Of a stretch of 58,906 nucleotides of DNA, positions 18,067-28,057 are shown one piece after another (the first letter of the stretch is position 1; the number at the start of each line of letters is the position of its first letter). Both the position numbers and the translations under genes were made by a program. Below the pieces are notes generated by a model, which searched no databases, was not told the origin of the DNA, and saw nothing but the letters and a program-made list of their open reading frames with translations. Source of the DNA: Sphingobacteriales bacterium (GTDB lineage: Bacteria > Bacteroidota > Bacteroidia > Chitinophagales > Chitinophagaceae); NCBI GenBank assembly GCA_027484425.1, contig JAIXSZ010000054.1:1-58906 (forward strand), written 5' to 3'.

Positions 18067-19692
18067 ATGAACAGTAACGTTTATAAACTATTACATCTAA
18101 CACTTTTGCTACTAGCAGGTGTAGTTTTTTTACCATCTTGTAGACAACCAGTACTCACATCAATATATCCATCTTCAGGCCCTCCCAGCACTTTGGTACA
18201 CGTAACTGGCGAAAATCTAGAAGGTTGCGTAATAAAATTGGATGCAGGCACCCTCAATGAAAGAACATTGGAGGGAGGTTTCTTTAAAGCTAACTTTTTT
18301 ACAGTGCCAGACGTTTCCTTGGGATATCATACCGTTAGCATTATTCGCGATCGGCAATCGTCTGAAAACGTATTTCGGTTCAAGGTAACTGGCGGCACTC
18401 GTCGGCCTGCGCCTCGTATAGACGATATTACATGTCGTATGTTTCGTGTTGGTAGAGATGGCAAAGTATTCATGTTATTGTTAGTGCATGCAGCCAATAT
18501 TGATGCGGGTGCAAAAGTGCAAATTGGTGGTGTGCAGCAGCCGTCTTGGTTGTGGCGCGCCATTAGCAATCGTCCCAACATGATTGCTAGCAACCCTGCC
18601 ACCTTGGGCTATCCAATCTTCCATTATGGCACCTTGTTATGTCCCATCGGTAATCTTACCCCTGGCGACACTATCCGAAATATTACGATAAGAAACACCA
18701 ATGGAGCTGTCTCAATAAATACTTTTAAGTATAAAATTGCAGATAACCCATTAACACTCGACAGTGATGGTGATGGACTAACAGATAGTGCTGAAGTAAA
18801 CGGAGTAGATGCAGACAGTGATGGAGTAATTGACATTGATTTGAGGGCAGCTGGTGCACATCCGTTGCACAAAGATCTTTTTTTGGAAGTAGACTACATG
18901 GAAGGTTTACAGCCTGCTGAATCGATTTGGCGAGCTTTTGACAGTATTTTTCGGAATGCTCCTGTACTAAACAGCGACGGTACACAAGGCATTGTGATGC
19001 ATGTCGACAGAGGGCAGGGTGGAGTAGGATATAGTAATGGAGGAAGAATACCCTATTATGATTACATCACTTTAGGTGATACGACAGATTGCCCAAAGGC
19101 TGTATTTGCACACCTAACCACCTGTGCCTACTTCTATACACTAAAAGCGAGACATTTTGATAGGAAAAGGTTAGGTATTTACCGATATTGCATATGTGGA
19201 AATTACCTACATCCAGGTTATGCAGCCGGTCAGGCATATAGGGATGATATGATCGTTATAACCAAAGAAACAAATCCTTTTTTATCTCCTCAGCAATATG
19301 CAGAGATTAGCGTATCTACGTTTCTACATGAATTTGGTCATACTCTAGGTTTGCATCATGGTGGTAGTGACCACCTGCGATTCAAGCCCAATTATAACAG
19401 TATAATGAACTACACGTTTAATAGGGTAGGTATTGACCTTAATTGCAATCATCGTGATACAGAGAGTTATCGAGTTTATACCTATTCTCAAGGGATGCGT
19501 AAATCATTAAACGAAAACTGTCTCAATGAAGCTGATGGAATATGCGACAACGTACCAATAGACTGGAATGGGAATGGTATTAATAATGAAACATGTATAC
19601 GAGCGCATATACATGAAGATCCAGGGAATACTATTTTGTATGACCATTGCGACTGGAATAATCTGACCTATAAAATTGGCATTCTTAGGTAG
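18067..19692 (+). CDS. metzincin-type zinc metalloprotease lipoprotein
   Basis: A 541-residue protein. The lipoprotein signal ends FLPSC (Cys 26). Next comes an IPT/TIG-like Ig domain (LTSIYPSSGPPSTLVHVTGE), then a calcium-binding type-3-like stretch (DSDGDGLTDSAEVNGVDADS DGVIDID). The zinc protease site is HEFGHTLGLHH at 421-431, followed by the Met-turn SIMNY with Met 447. HExxHxxGxxH plus Met-turn defines metzincins; the active-site residues are complete. The C-terminal part has many Cys residues that could form disulfides. It lies between and opposite to the two paralogous WG genes, and the next gene starts 34 bp downstream, suggesting an operon. Substrate unknown; no visible propeptide cysteine switch. 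Confidence 0.85.
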   Translation: MNSNVYKLLHLTLLLLAGVVFLPSCRQPVLTSIYPSSGPPSTLVHVTGENLEGCVIKLDAGTLNERTLEGGFFKANFFTVPDVSLGYHTVSIIRDRQSSENVFRFKVTGGTRRPAPRIDDITCRMFRVGRDGKVFMLLLVHAANIDAGAKVQIGGVQQPSWLWRAISNRPNMIASNPATLGYPIFHYGTLLCPIGNLTPGDTIRNITIRNTNGAVSINTFKYKIADNPLTLDSDGDGLTDSAEVNGVDADSDGVIDIDLRAAGAHPLHKDLFLEVDYMEGLQPAESIWRAFDSIFRNAPVLNSDGTQGIVMHVDRGQGGVGYSNGGRIPYYDYITLGDTTDCPKAVFAHLTTCAYFYTLKARHFDRKRLGIYRYCICGNYLHPGYAAGQAYRDDMIVITKETNPFLSPQQYAEISVSTFLHEFGHTLGLHHGGSDHLRFKPNYNSIMNYTFNRVGIDLNCNHRDTESYRVYTYSQGMRKSLNENCLNEADGICDNVPIDWNGNGINNETCIRAHIHEDPGNTILYDHCDWNNLTYKIGILR

Positions 19693-19726
19693 GTTCCATT
19701 TGAACGTTCACCTCAAATCTCATTAT

Positions 19727-20506
19727 ATGAAAAAAATATTAGTTGTCAATCTGTCTCTTTTAGCTGTAGGATGTATGCTTATGGGCGCTTTTAAGCTTAC
19801 AGATATTTCATCATCAGTATTTCTGGCTGCACCCTTTGCCAGTGGGCTGATACCTCCGGCTACCGAATTTTCCGAATTGCAATATCCAGGTCCTATTGTA
19901 AAGCCCGATGTCAATCTTAAACCCCAAGAGTTAGGGAAGCACGATTTCAGGCTTGATATCGACGATAAACCCGTTTACGGTCCGTCTGCTCATTCAGGAT
20001 ATGTTATGTCGGCTACCGCAGGTAAAATGCTCGTACAAACACCAAAGGGTATATTAACTTACACCTACGTATTGCCCGGCACAGCCATCATACCAGTGGC
20101 TGAGAAAGATAAAGTATCGGTAAGGATCAATCAGGGCTCGACGGATAACAACCAAAACTTTGTGATAACAGACAGTGTAAACGGCAAACTATTGCATTCA
20201 TCAGGTAGGCAAGGAAGCAATCAACCTGTAAAAATTCAATTTTCTCCAGATACCAGATTGTATCAAACAGACGATTACGAAACTATCGTGACTGATAGAC
20301 AGTACATACGCTACATATCAGTAATATTTCAACATGGTAAGTACACCACCAAAATCATTCCCAATAAAAAAAACATAATAACCATAGATGGTGAACAATA
20401 TTCTTTTGTTGTTTTGTCTAGTTACGAGTCACATCCCACACCTGCTTATGCCGCTCAGTCGGAATGGGAAGGATACTACTTGGAATATTATATAGCAAAG
20501 AATTAG
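19727..20506 (+). CDS. hypothetical exported protein
   Basis: A 259-residue protein when started at ATG 19727 (MKKILVVNLSLLAVGCMLMG), which gives a proper export signal; an in-frame extension to 19676 overlaps the protease gene. AVGC could be a weak lipobox. The rest is beta-rich (YVMSATAGKMLVQTPKGILT YTYVLPGTAIIPV, VSVRINQGS, YETIVTDRQYIRYISVIFQ) with no known motif. It is probably co-transcribed with the metalloprotease and could be its partner or inhibitor, but that is only inferred from position. It converges with the large WG gene. Confidence 0.6.
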   Translation: MKKILVVNLSLLAVGCMLMGAFKLTDISSSVFLAAPFASGLIPPATEFSELQYPGPIVKPDVNLKPQELGKHDFRLDIDDKPVYGPSAHSGYVMSATAGKMLVQTPKGILTYTYVLPGTAIIPVAEKDKVSVRINQGSTDNNQNFVITDSVNGKLLHSSGRQGSNQPVKIQFSPDTRLYQTDDYETIVTDRQYIRYISVIFQHGKYTTKIIPNKKNIITIDGEQYSFVVLSSYESHPTPAYAAQSEWEGYYLEYYIAKN

Positions 20507-20528
20507 TGTACATCAATATTTACGATTA

Positions 20529-23500
20529 TTACTGCCCCACTTCTACACCATCTATATTCAAAATGCCATTCTTATCCCCTTTTTTGTAGGTATAAGTGGT
20601 ATCGGTGTGTTCGCTGAGGTAGTCATATTCGCAGGGTATTAGTATTTTTCCTTTCATTGATACTACTCCGTATTTCCATTCTTTATTCCTGATTATCAGC
20701 GTGCTATTAGTACATACCTTTATCTCTTGTTCATATTTGAATGGTGATATCTCGTTGCCTTTTTCATCTAGTATGCCCCACATCTCTTTCTTTTGTGCTT
20801 TGAACAGCACGTTGTCTGAAATTTCAGGGTGTATTTCTTCTATATCATTATACCGTGTTTTAGTGAGTAATTTACCCTGAGGACTAAAGAGGGCATATGT
20901 TTCTTCATCATCCTTATCGGTTGCTGTGGCTATGAATAGTCCTGTCTCGGTTTCATCTATCTCGTCATAGGTGGTTCTTGTGGTTTTTTTGCCCTTACGA
21001 GTATAGATGCTCAGTTTACCATCATCTGTTTTTTTAGCCACTATTACATATTTGTAAAACTCTGTATCTTCATAGCCAGCAGGTATTATCTCTTTTCCTA
21101 CATCTGTTATGATGGGGGAGCATTTATTGCCATGTATCATATTGGACCATAGCCCATTGTCTATCATTACTGGGCTTATTTTCCCCTTAAACTGGTGGAT
21201 GGTCACACCGTCCTCATTCAATACCCAAGTTTCATCTTTACCATTATTACCATTAGCTCCATCTTTCCATGCCCAGAAGCCGTCGTTGTGCCGAGTTATA
21301 GTGTCAAAAACCGGCTGTTGCACCCATGAGTAGGTACTATTGTTGTATATGCCCATTTTGTCGCCCTCTTTCACTATTGCTATGAGTTCATGAGGGGTTT
21401 TGTAGTCGTTTTTTCTTGCTTGCTGTTCAGTGGGTCTTACCATGCCATCTTCTGCCAACTGTAGCTGTATAACCCTACCCGAATCAAATGCCTTTATGTT
21501 TGGACTCATACTATATTCAGTAGAGATGCTATCATATCGGGCAGAAATTGGCTGTAATGCTTGGTTGACAATCATGAACTTATTGTTTTCCTTTACCACA
21601 TGAAAGTTCACTTCACGATTCACTGTACTGTATATGTCGTCATACTGTGGGGGGAAGTAGCATTGGTTATTGGTATTATAACAGCCTTTTTTGCCACCTT
21701 TGTAGGTAGATATTATACCTTTTTTATTACTCACACTGTCGCATGTAGCGGATTCTATCCAGCCATCGGTAGGGTGATATAGTCCCCATCCTGTTTTTTT
21801 GTGTAGTGCAAAAACGTAACTCATCTCTATTGCCGAGTCTATTTCAGTATCCCATAGTGTAGTACCTCGGGCAAATGCGATACCCACTTTCAGGCCTGTA
21901 GCACTGAACTTAATTGTTTTACTATTGCCGAACATATAGCTCTTATGCTCCTCTAGCAGCTTTTGTTTAGTAGCAGAGTCTATTGATATTGCATCTGTTT
22001 TTGTTGTTTTTCCGTCTATTCTGTATAGGGTATCAATTGCGTTTTTATTGATACTAATTATTGATAAATAATTGGCTATCAATAATTTAGGATGTTTTAT
22101 AAATGGTATCACTTCATGTCCACTTGTGTCTATCATTGATATTTTCTCCTTTGCAGAGTCTGCTACCAGCATTAGGTTGTTGTGTGTATAGTTGGAGAAG
22201 TTGTTGTGTATCCTGGCTATTCTTTTGCCATACCTGTTATAGATACCTGACTCTCGCCCTTGGTTAGGGTAGCCGTTCCAGCGTATGAAATCTTCATTAT
22301 TGTAGTTGTATATTGTTTGTTTTATATGGGCAGGTAGGGTGGTACCTATATCTATGTAACCACCTGCTGTTATCTGGTAGTAATGCCCATCTGCTGTGCC
22401 AGATAAGTAGTAGTGTGTTAGTGTAGGCGGGTAGGATGACTGCAATGGGTATCTCAGGTAGCCGGTATTGGCAATGGCTGCATATTGTCCCTCTTTTACC
22501 AGCACAGTTTCCTTAGTTTGGTAGCTAGTGAAAGATGAATCATATATAAACGGAGTGATGGTAACACCCGCAGCATCAATTACACCATATTTGCCCTCTT
22601 TATTGCTCAGTAGCATGGCATAGCTATCTAGTATGGTGCAGTTTCTACCGCTGAATCCTCGCCCACCATATAGCATTTTGCCAGTGTGGCTTATAAAATA
22701 TAAACTATCGTCTTTTTTTAGGGTGGTTATTCCGCTCATTTTGCTACTTACTATATGGTAGGTATGTGGGTATAGTTGCTTGCCTGCAAGCGTATATATT
22801 CCATCATAGCCATTATCATCTGTTTTGGCAAGCAGGATTGGGGTTACTATCTCATAATGTGGAATAGCTTTTCTTATACATATAGTAGAAGTATTTTTAT
22901 TTCCTTTATAAATCACTCCTGTACTATCGGCTATTACTATACTATCATTATAAAGCATTTCTACTATCCAGCTTTCGTAGTTTACGTTTGCAGTAGTACC
23001 AGTTTTAGCAATTAGTTTTCCTGTTTTGGTATAAAGGTAGGAACCGTCTTTTCCATCAGCATGTATCATATTGGCATCTTTGCTATACTTTATATTGTAA
23101 AAGTTCATAGGTATTATCATTTTGAAGTTGCTATCCAGTATGCCTAATTTCATGTTATTGGGCTGTATTGTACCTAAATGCCGAGTATCAGAATAGCTAT
23201 AATGACCATATCCCTCACTTTCTTTGTCATCTTTTGCCACCCACTTTATTACATACAACGGGTAGGAGGCGTGTATTTTTTCTATTTTTGTGAAGTCAGG
23301 TAAATTTTGTATTTTATTGTTTATCAGCAGTTTATAATTTCTATCTTCTAATTTAATTATGGTATATCCATCGTCTTTTATGGTTTCTTCAACCTGTATA
23401 TTCACAAACTTGCGCTGTATGCGGTCGTAGGTTTTTGGTGTTTCATTATCTGTATAATTGTTGGTGAGTGTAATAAATCTTTTGCCTTCGAATGTTGAGC

Positions 23501-24443
23501 TACGAAAAGTGCCTGCCTTTATTATGAGGTTGAATTTTTCGTCATATATATTGCCGTTGTAACTCAGTTGCCACCATCCGCCTTCTTTTGGTTCTGGTGT
23601 ATTATATCCGCCGTCTAGTACTATTTTTCCTGTTTTGTCTATCAGTTTATTGTCGGCTCTTATTACATCGGGGTGGTTCACATTTTCCAGCTTGCCATAG
23701 GTGAATGGTGTTAGTAGTTTACCATCTGCACCCACTATTGCCCACAAGCCATACAGCCTTATACCTATCATATCATTTTGCATTACTTGGCACCTATCAG
23801 CTTTTTTAGCCCACAGCAGTTTGCCGGTTTTGTCATATAGGTACGCGGTGTCTCCTTTGGTGCCACTTACGTATTGTTGGCCTATGCTCACATCATTGTA
23901 TATGGCCGGGATAACTATGCGCTCCAGCGTATCTTTAATGCCTATCAGTTTTCGGGGTGTTCTGTTTGTTGCCTCATAATATGCCACCATTCCCTGATTA
24001 TAATGAGCTATCGTGAATGGTTCGTAAAGCCCACTACTGCCCGATGGGCTTATATCTTCGCCTTTATAGTTGAGTATGCTGTAGTAATCACTGGCAATCG
24101 TTCTTTTATAAGTGTTGGTAGCATACCTCACATGCTCAATTCCGTAAAGTGTATAAAATATGACATTTCCTGATGTATCTATCACACTCGTTCTGCTAAG
24201 GATAAAGTAATTGGGGAGTCCTGGTATAATTTCTTGCTTGGTAAATGGTATAATGGGTATGCCTTTACTATTGCATACACTGTACATATTCCCCTGATAT
24301 ACTATGTAATGGTTCCATATGGGGGTAACCCGTATATATAGCTGTCGCAGATTTGCAAGAATAGGGTCAGTATTGTCTTTCGCCTTTGCTGTAATACTCA
24401 GCTCAGTGAGTAATAGTAGTATTATTATAAGGGTTTTGCGCAT
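20529..24443 (-). CDS. exported WG-repeat protein (paralogue 2)
   Basis: 1304 residues from ATG 24443, where MRKTLIIILLLLTELSITAK forms the signal peptide; the open frame upstream to 24533 adds 30 residues without sense. WG units run through the whole protein (GLWAIVGADGKLLTPFTY, GKYGVIDAAGVTITPFIYD, EMWGILDEKGNEISPFKYEQ, WKYGVVSMKGKILIPCEYD). The N- and C-terminal ends align with the 959-residue WG protein at 14945-17824, the extra length lying in the middle. No enzyme motif or T9SS tail was seen. Surface or periplasmic location is likely, ligand unknown. Confidence 0.85.
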   Translation of the reverse strand: MRKTLIIILLLLTELSITAKAKDNTDPILANLRQLYIRVTPIWNHYIVYQGNMYSVCNSKGIPIIPFTKQEIIPGLPNYFILSRTSVIDTSGNVIFYTLYGIEHVRYATNTYKRTIASDYYSILNYKGEDISPSGSSGLYEPFTIAHYNQGMVAYYEATNRTPRKLIGIKDTLERIVIPAIYNDVSIGQQYVSGTKGDTAYLYDKTGKLLWAKKADRCQVMQNDMIGIRLYGLWAIVGADGKLLTPFTYGKLENVNHPDVIRADNKLIDKTGKIVLDGGYNTPEPKEGGWWQLSYNGNIYDEKFNLIIKAGTFRSSTFEGKRFITLTNNYTDNETPKTYDRIQRKFVNIQVEETIKDDGYTIIKLEDRNYKLLINNKIQNLPDFTKIEKIHASYPLYVIKWVAKDDKESEGYGHYSYSDTRHLGTIQPNNMKLGILDSNFKMIIPMNFYNIKYSKDANMIHADGKDGSYLYTKTGKLIAKTGTTANVNYESWIVEMLYNDSIVIADSTGVIYKGNKNTSTICIRKAIPHYEIVTPILLAKTDDNGYDGIYTLAGKQLYPHTYHIVSSKMSGITTLKKDDSLYFISHTGKMLYGGRGFSGRNCTILDSYAMLLSNKEGKYGVIDAAGVTITPFIYDSSFTSYQTKETVLVKEGQYAAIANTGYLRYPLQSSYPPTLTHYYLSGTADGHYYQITAGGYIDIGTTLPAHIKQTIYNYNNEDFIRWNGYPNQGRESGIYNRYGKRIARIHNNFSNYTHNNLMLVADSAKEKISMIDTSGHEVIPFIKHPKLLIANYLSIISINKNAIDTLYRIDGKTTKTDAISIDSATKQKLLEEHKSYMFGNSKTIKFSATGLKVGIAFARGTTLWDTEIDSAIEMSYVFALHKKTGWGLYHPTDGWIESATCDSVSNKKGIISTYKGGKKGCYNTNNQCYFPPQYDDIYSTVNREVNFHVVKENNKFMIVNQALQPISARYDSISTEYSMSPNIKAFDSGRVIQLQLAEDGMVRPTEQQARKNDYKTPHELIAIVKEGDKMGIYNNSTYSWVQQPVFDTITRHNDGFWAWKDGANGNNGKDETWVLNEDGVTIHQFKGKISPVMIDNGLWSNMIHGNKCSPIITDVGKEIIPAGYEDTEFYKYVIVAKKTDDGKLSIYTRKGKKTTRTTYDEIDETETGLFIATATDKDDEETYALFSPQGKLLTKTRYNDIEEIHPEISDNVLFKAQKKEMWGILDEKGNEISPFKYEQEIKVCTNSTLIIRNKEWKYGVVSMKGKILIPCEYDYLSEHTDTTYTYKKGDKNGILNIDGVEVGQ

Positions 24444-24617
24444 ATGGTAATTGTTGTGGGGTAATGCTCCTCTATTATAAAGACGTAATTCAAAGGCAAT
24501 TCTTTGGTATTGCATCCAAATTAATACACCCAAAAGGGTTTACTTCATTGAGTAAAGCTACACATGTTCATTTGTTTTGTAACTTTATATAACTACATTT
24601 TACAACACAAACCATAT

Positions 24618-26789
24618 ATGACCCGTCTCTTTTTGTTCATTTGCTGTTTGGGGGTAGCCTCTTTGCTGAGGGCTCAGTCGCTTCCCGATCTTATACCTTA
24701 CCAGGACAGCACCCTGTGGGGCTATGCCGATACAAATGGAAATGTTGTAATAAGACCTCAATGGCTGGCTGTATCTTTTTTCATTGGCAATAGGGCAAAG
24801 GTTAGATCAGATACATTCAGTAAAGGTTCGCCACAGCACTACAGTATTATAGATAAACAAGGTAATTATACATTGCCACCCAGTAGGCGATGGAATGGTG
24901 GCTATACTGGCTGGTCGTCTATGCTCAACTGTAGTAACGAATATGGACAATGGGGACTGGTAGATACCAATAACAACCTACTCATAAACTGTGAATGGGA
25001 TGCACCCACCTATGCCAGTATGTCGCTGCCTAAAGGCTTGGCAGATTCATGTCATATTGTGAACAAAAATGGTATATGTGGTTTGTTAAATAGAGAAGGT
25101 AAATTATTGATAACCAATAAGTACAGTAGTATATCTGCTACCGATTATATGTGGGATAAAACTGGTATGCTACTCGCTACCGACCCCGACAATGCAGGTA
25201 GAAACAACAAAGGAATTGTAGACATATATGGAAAAGAGTACACACCACTCCGCTACAATGATGTACTATATACCGAAAACAAGAAACACAAAGGTTTTAT
25301 ATGTAAGACGGCTATTGACAACGACCCCATTAGTGGAAATAGTGAATTCAGAACTACTTGGATTGATTATCCATCTATGAAAGCAGTATCAATGCCTAAG
25401 GATATACTTACATATCATGAGCCAGAGGTACGCATGAATGGTTACATACTGAAAGGTCAACCACCTAGGTATCTACTCGACACAAATGGAAAGGTACTGT
25501 TTGCAGATACTTACATAGAGCGCATCAATGGCGATACTATAGTAAATATGAAACGTAGGCATGTAAATGACACACTTACTATTGTTAGGTCTTACCTCAG
25601 CGCAGGTACATTACAGCCATTAGCACCACCACAGCAGCAGCTATTGTACCTACAACAGCCAGTAGATCCTTTCAACAGAGGGTATGTCTGTGGATATGGG
25701 GCCAGTCAGGCAGCCCGAATGAGAGCGAGCATACCAGATGTGCCAAAGTTATATGTGGAAGGAATTGAAACTAAGTCCTTCTACAAAGATTCATTTCTAT
25801 TTCATATTAGGAGATATGTAGGTAATATCGCACTGCCCTACCAAGAACATTATAAGTATTATCCGGTAGTGGCTCCTCGAAATAGGCGATCATATTTCGA
25901 CGAAAATCTCATACCCGGTCAGTTGTATCTAGTAGCAGGCGAAGTCAGAAATTCCTTTTACGGCAACAATAGCTGTAATGCAATAGTAGATGAATCGTTG
26001 ACATATGTAGTGCCGCCAGTTAAAAATGGGGAGATTATTGCATACAATGGCGCAGATGATTTGCTCACTGTGTCAAAACTGGGACATGACAAAGATGGTT
26101 GGGGGCAACACGTAGGTGTTACCAACCTGAAGGGCGACACACTGGTGCGCTTTCGTAAATGGGATCTTGGTGGTGCATACAAGATGAATAATAAGATATA
26201 TGTGCTTAAAACAACCAAGCAGGAAATACCCCGCTCCTTTCCGGCTGACCGATATAACTCGCATGGTTTTGAAGAGCGATACTACCGCAATTATACACAA
26301 GCGGCAGATACCAGTGGTGAGGTGTTAAGTAGTTGGAGAAGATATACTGTGACTGGTGTGCTACCCGAAGGAGTAATGCCGGATGGGCAAACTGGTTTTT
26401 ATGTACAAGATACCAATCATACTATAGCACAGCAAAGCAGCGGCATGCTGGTACCAGATGGTAGTGTACTTTTCCCCAAAATTAGTTTTAAGTATCGCAC
26501 CATTAGTTACGAAGGTTGTAACATGTTTGTTGTGCAAGATTCTGCATCAAAGCGGCTGCTAGACCCTGATGGTAAAGACTTATTAGCAGGGATGAATGTC
26601 TATCAAGTAACATCCGCTCAAGATTTGATACAACCTTTGCAAAGACAGTCAGCAAAAGAGGAACATTGCAGACTAAGACTCATAACTGCCACACTGGGCA
26701 AGGATAAGTATTATTCGTTTTATGTAGATGATAAAGCGAGGGCATATACATCACTTGTGAAGAAAGAAGCGAAGAAGAAGGGGAGGTAA
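24618..26789 (+). CDS. exported WG-repeat protein (third, diverged)
   Basis: 723 residues from ATG 24618 (MTRLFLFICCLGVASLLRAQ, signal peptide); an in-frame start at 24564 would bury that signal. WG units are clear near the N-terminus (STLWGYADTNGNVVIRPQW, YGQWGLVDTNNNLLINCEWD, NGICGLLNREGKLLITNKY) and fade later. It is less similar to the two paralogues on the other strand. The basic C-terminus is LVKKEAKKKGR. The next gene (GldM-like lipoprotein) begins 28 bp after its stop with no terminator between, so the two probably form an operon. Confidence 0.82.
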   Translation: MTRLFLFICCLGVASLLRAQSLPDLIPYQDSTLWGYADTNGNVVIRPQWLAVSFFIGNRAKVRSDTFSKGSPQHYSIIDKQGNYTLPPSRRWNGGYTGWSSMLNCSNEYGQWGLVDTNNNLLINCEWDAPTYASMSLPKGLADSCHIVNKNGICGLLNREGKLLITNKYSSISATDYMWDKTGMLLATDPDNAGRNNKGIVDIYGKEYTPLRYNDVLYTENKKHKGFICKTAIDNDPISGNSEFRTTWIDYPSMKAVSMPKDILTYHEPEVRMNGYILKGQPPRYLLDTNGKVLFADTYIERINGDTIVNMKRRHVNDTLTIVRSYLSAGTLQPLAPPQQQLLYLQQPVDPFNRGYVCGYGASQAARMRASIPDVPKLYVEGIETKSFYKDSFLFHIRRYVGNIALPYQEHYKYYPVVAPRNRRSYFDENLIPGQLYLVAGEVRNSFYGNNSCNAIVDESLTYVVPPVKNGEIIAYNGADDLLTVSKLGHDKDGWGQHVGVTNLKGDTLVRFRKWDLGGAYKMNNKIYVLKTTKQEIPRSFPADRYNSHGFEERYYRNYTQAADTSGEVLSSWRRYTVTGVLPEGVMPDGQTGFYVQDTNHTIAQQSSGMLVPDGSVLFPKISFKYRTISYEGCNMFVVQDSASKRLLDPDGKDLLAGMNVYQVTSAQDLIQPLQRQSAKEEHCRLRLITATLGKDKYYSFYVDDKARAYTSLVKKEAKKKGR

Positions 26790-26817
26790 GTGGTCAGGTT
26801 ATTTAAAATTGAGTGTT

Positions 26818-28017
26818 ATGTTGTATTTTCAGTATGCGTCTAAAATTAAGGACATTGCTAGTATTCTAGTGTTGTTTATTATATGGGTATGTTTTGGATG
26901 CAACAATAATGCTCCAGCAGAAAATGTAAAAAGTGATAGTACATTAAGGTCTGCCATTTACATTCTGGAAAAACATACTATTGACAAGAGAAATAAATCC
27001 AAAGAGATCAGCGAGGAATATTACGGCAAATTCGAATATCGCGACATTAGGTATGAGCACTATAGGCAAATGGCAAAGTCAATAACTTTTTCTACAGATT
27101 CATTTTTTCGTTTTTTAGATTCCTTTAGTAGAATTCTGATAGATGATAAATCGCAACACTTGCAGGTTTCTAGTGTATTGCCTTATTTCAAAGATAATGG
27201 AAAGGCACTCAGCTATGAGATGGATAAGACTTACTGGCGCATGCTACGTAATGCCCATTGGGAAGATAGCGTAAGGATAAATGAAGAAATTGTAAATGAG
27301 CATTTAAAAAGTAAGTATCAGCATACCCGAGGTTGGAATCATCACAATATTAAAAGCGGTGCTCCTGCAATAGAGGCAGCACTTGAAATTGCCAATATCA
27401 AGGCACAATTGTCAGATATTGAACAGTATCTTGTTGATAAGACATTATTTCAAGGTCGTAGTAGCTGTGGTTTGAAGTTTTCTAGAAATACAGCAATAGC
27501 TATCCCTTCTCCGACGTTCGTTTTTCCGGGTGATAGGGTACGTGTAAACGTTATGTTACAATCAGATTGTGATTTCGAACAAGGAAGAAGAGTGAAAAAT
27601 ATGAAAGTTGGTAACAAAACGATACCATTTACAAATGAAATTGGTGTCTATGAGAGTATTGCCGACAAAGAGGGCATAAATACAGTATTGGGAACTGTCT
27701 ATGATGTTGATTATCTGGGTCATGAACATATTTTACCATTCAAATGTGAATATCTTGTAGTTAAACCCAAAGCAGTACTCACTTTCGATCATCAACCCGC
27801 TATTCCAGTAGGTATCCCTACACCAGTCACTATCAATTTTACACCATTCTGTCCTTCCCCCCTTCAGGTATCCATCAATAGAGGGATAATTATTGGGGAA
27901 TATGATAAATTTGTCGTCACTGTTATGGAGCCAGGGCCAGTATCTATAACTGTTGGGTACAAAAACAGTCAAGGTTCATTAGTTGGGTTGGATACATTGA
28001 ATTTTGAAGTGAAATAA
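26818..28017 (+). CDS. GldM-like lipoprotein
   Basis: 399 residues from ATG 26818 (TTG 26809 is an in-frame alternative). The signal ends in a lipobox, VCFGC, with Cys 28. From about residue 40 the layout follows GldM/PorM of the type IX secretion/gliding motor: an N-terminal helical domain; then a stretch matching the GldM helix (GAPAIEAALEIANIKAQLSD IE); then the beta domains with SPTFVFPGDRVRVNVML, GVYESIADKEGINTVLGTVYD, FKCEYLVVKPKAVLTFDHQP and GIPTPVTINF. These match the GldM pattern 'P..tvf.Gd.y...v.l', 'g..ti.G', 's.Y.Vi.P.a..s', 'vlY.Gi.NPv.Is'. True GldM has an N-terminal membrane helix and about 510 residues; here a lipid anchor replaces it and the last domain is missing. Recognised from memory of the family, not by search. 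Confidence 0.72.
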   Translation: MLYFQYASKIKDIASILVLFIIWVCFGCNNNAPAENVKSDSTLRSAIYILEKHTIDKRNKSKEISEEYYGKFEYRDIRYEHYRQMAKSITFSTDSFFRFLDSFSRILIDDKSQHLQVSSVLPYFKDNGKALSYEMDKTYWRMLRNAHWEDSVRINEEIVNEHLKSKYQHTRGWNHHNIKSGAPAIEAALEIANIKAQLSDIEQYLVDKTLFQGRSSCGLKFSRNTAIAIPSPTFVFPGDRVRVNVMLQSDCDFEQGRRVKNMKVGNKTIPFTNEIGVYESIADKEGINTVLGTVYDVDYLGHEHILPFKCEYLVVKPKAVLTFDHQPAIPVGIPTPVTINFTPFCPSPLQVSINRGIIIGEYDKFVVTVMEPGPVSITVGYKNSQGSLVGLDTLNFEVK

Positions 28018-28057
28018 ATGGCTCGGTAGTTAGTTTTCTATTCCAACAGCAATGTTA

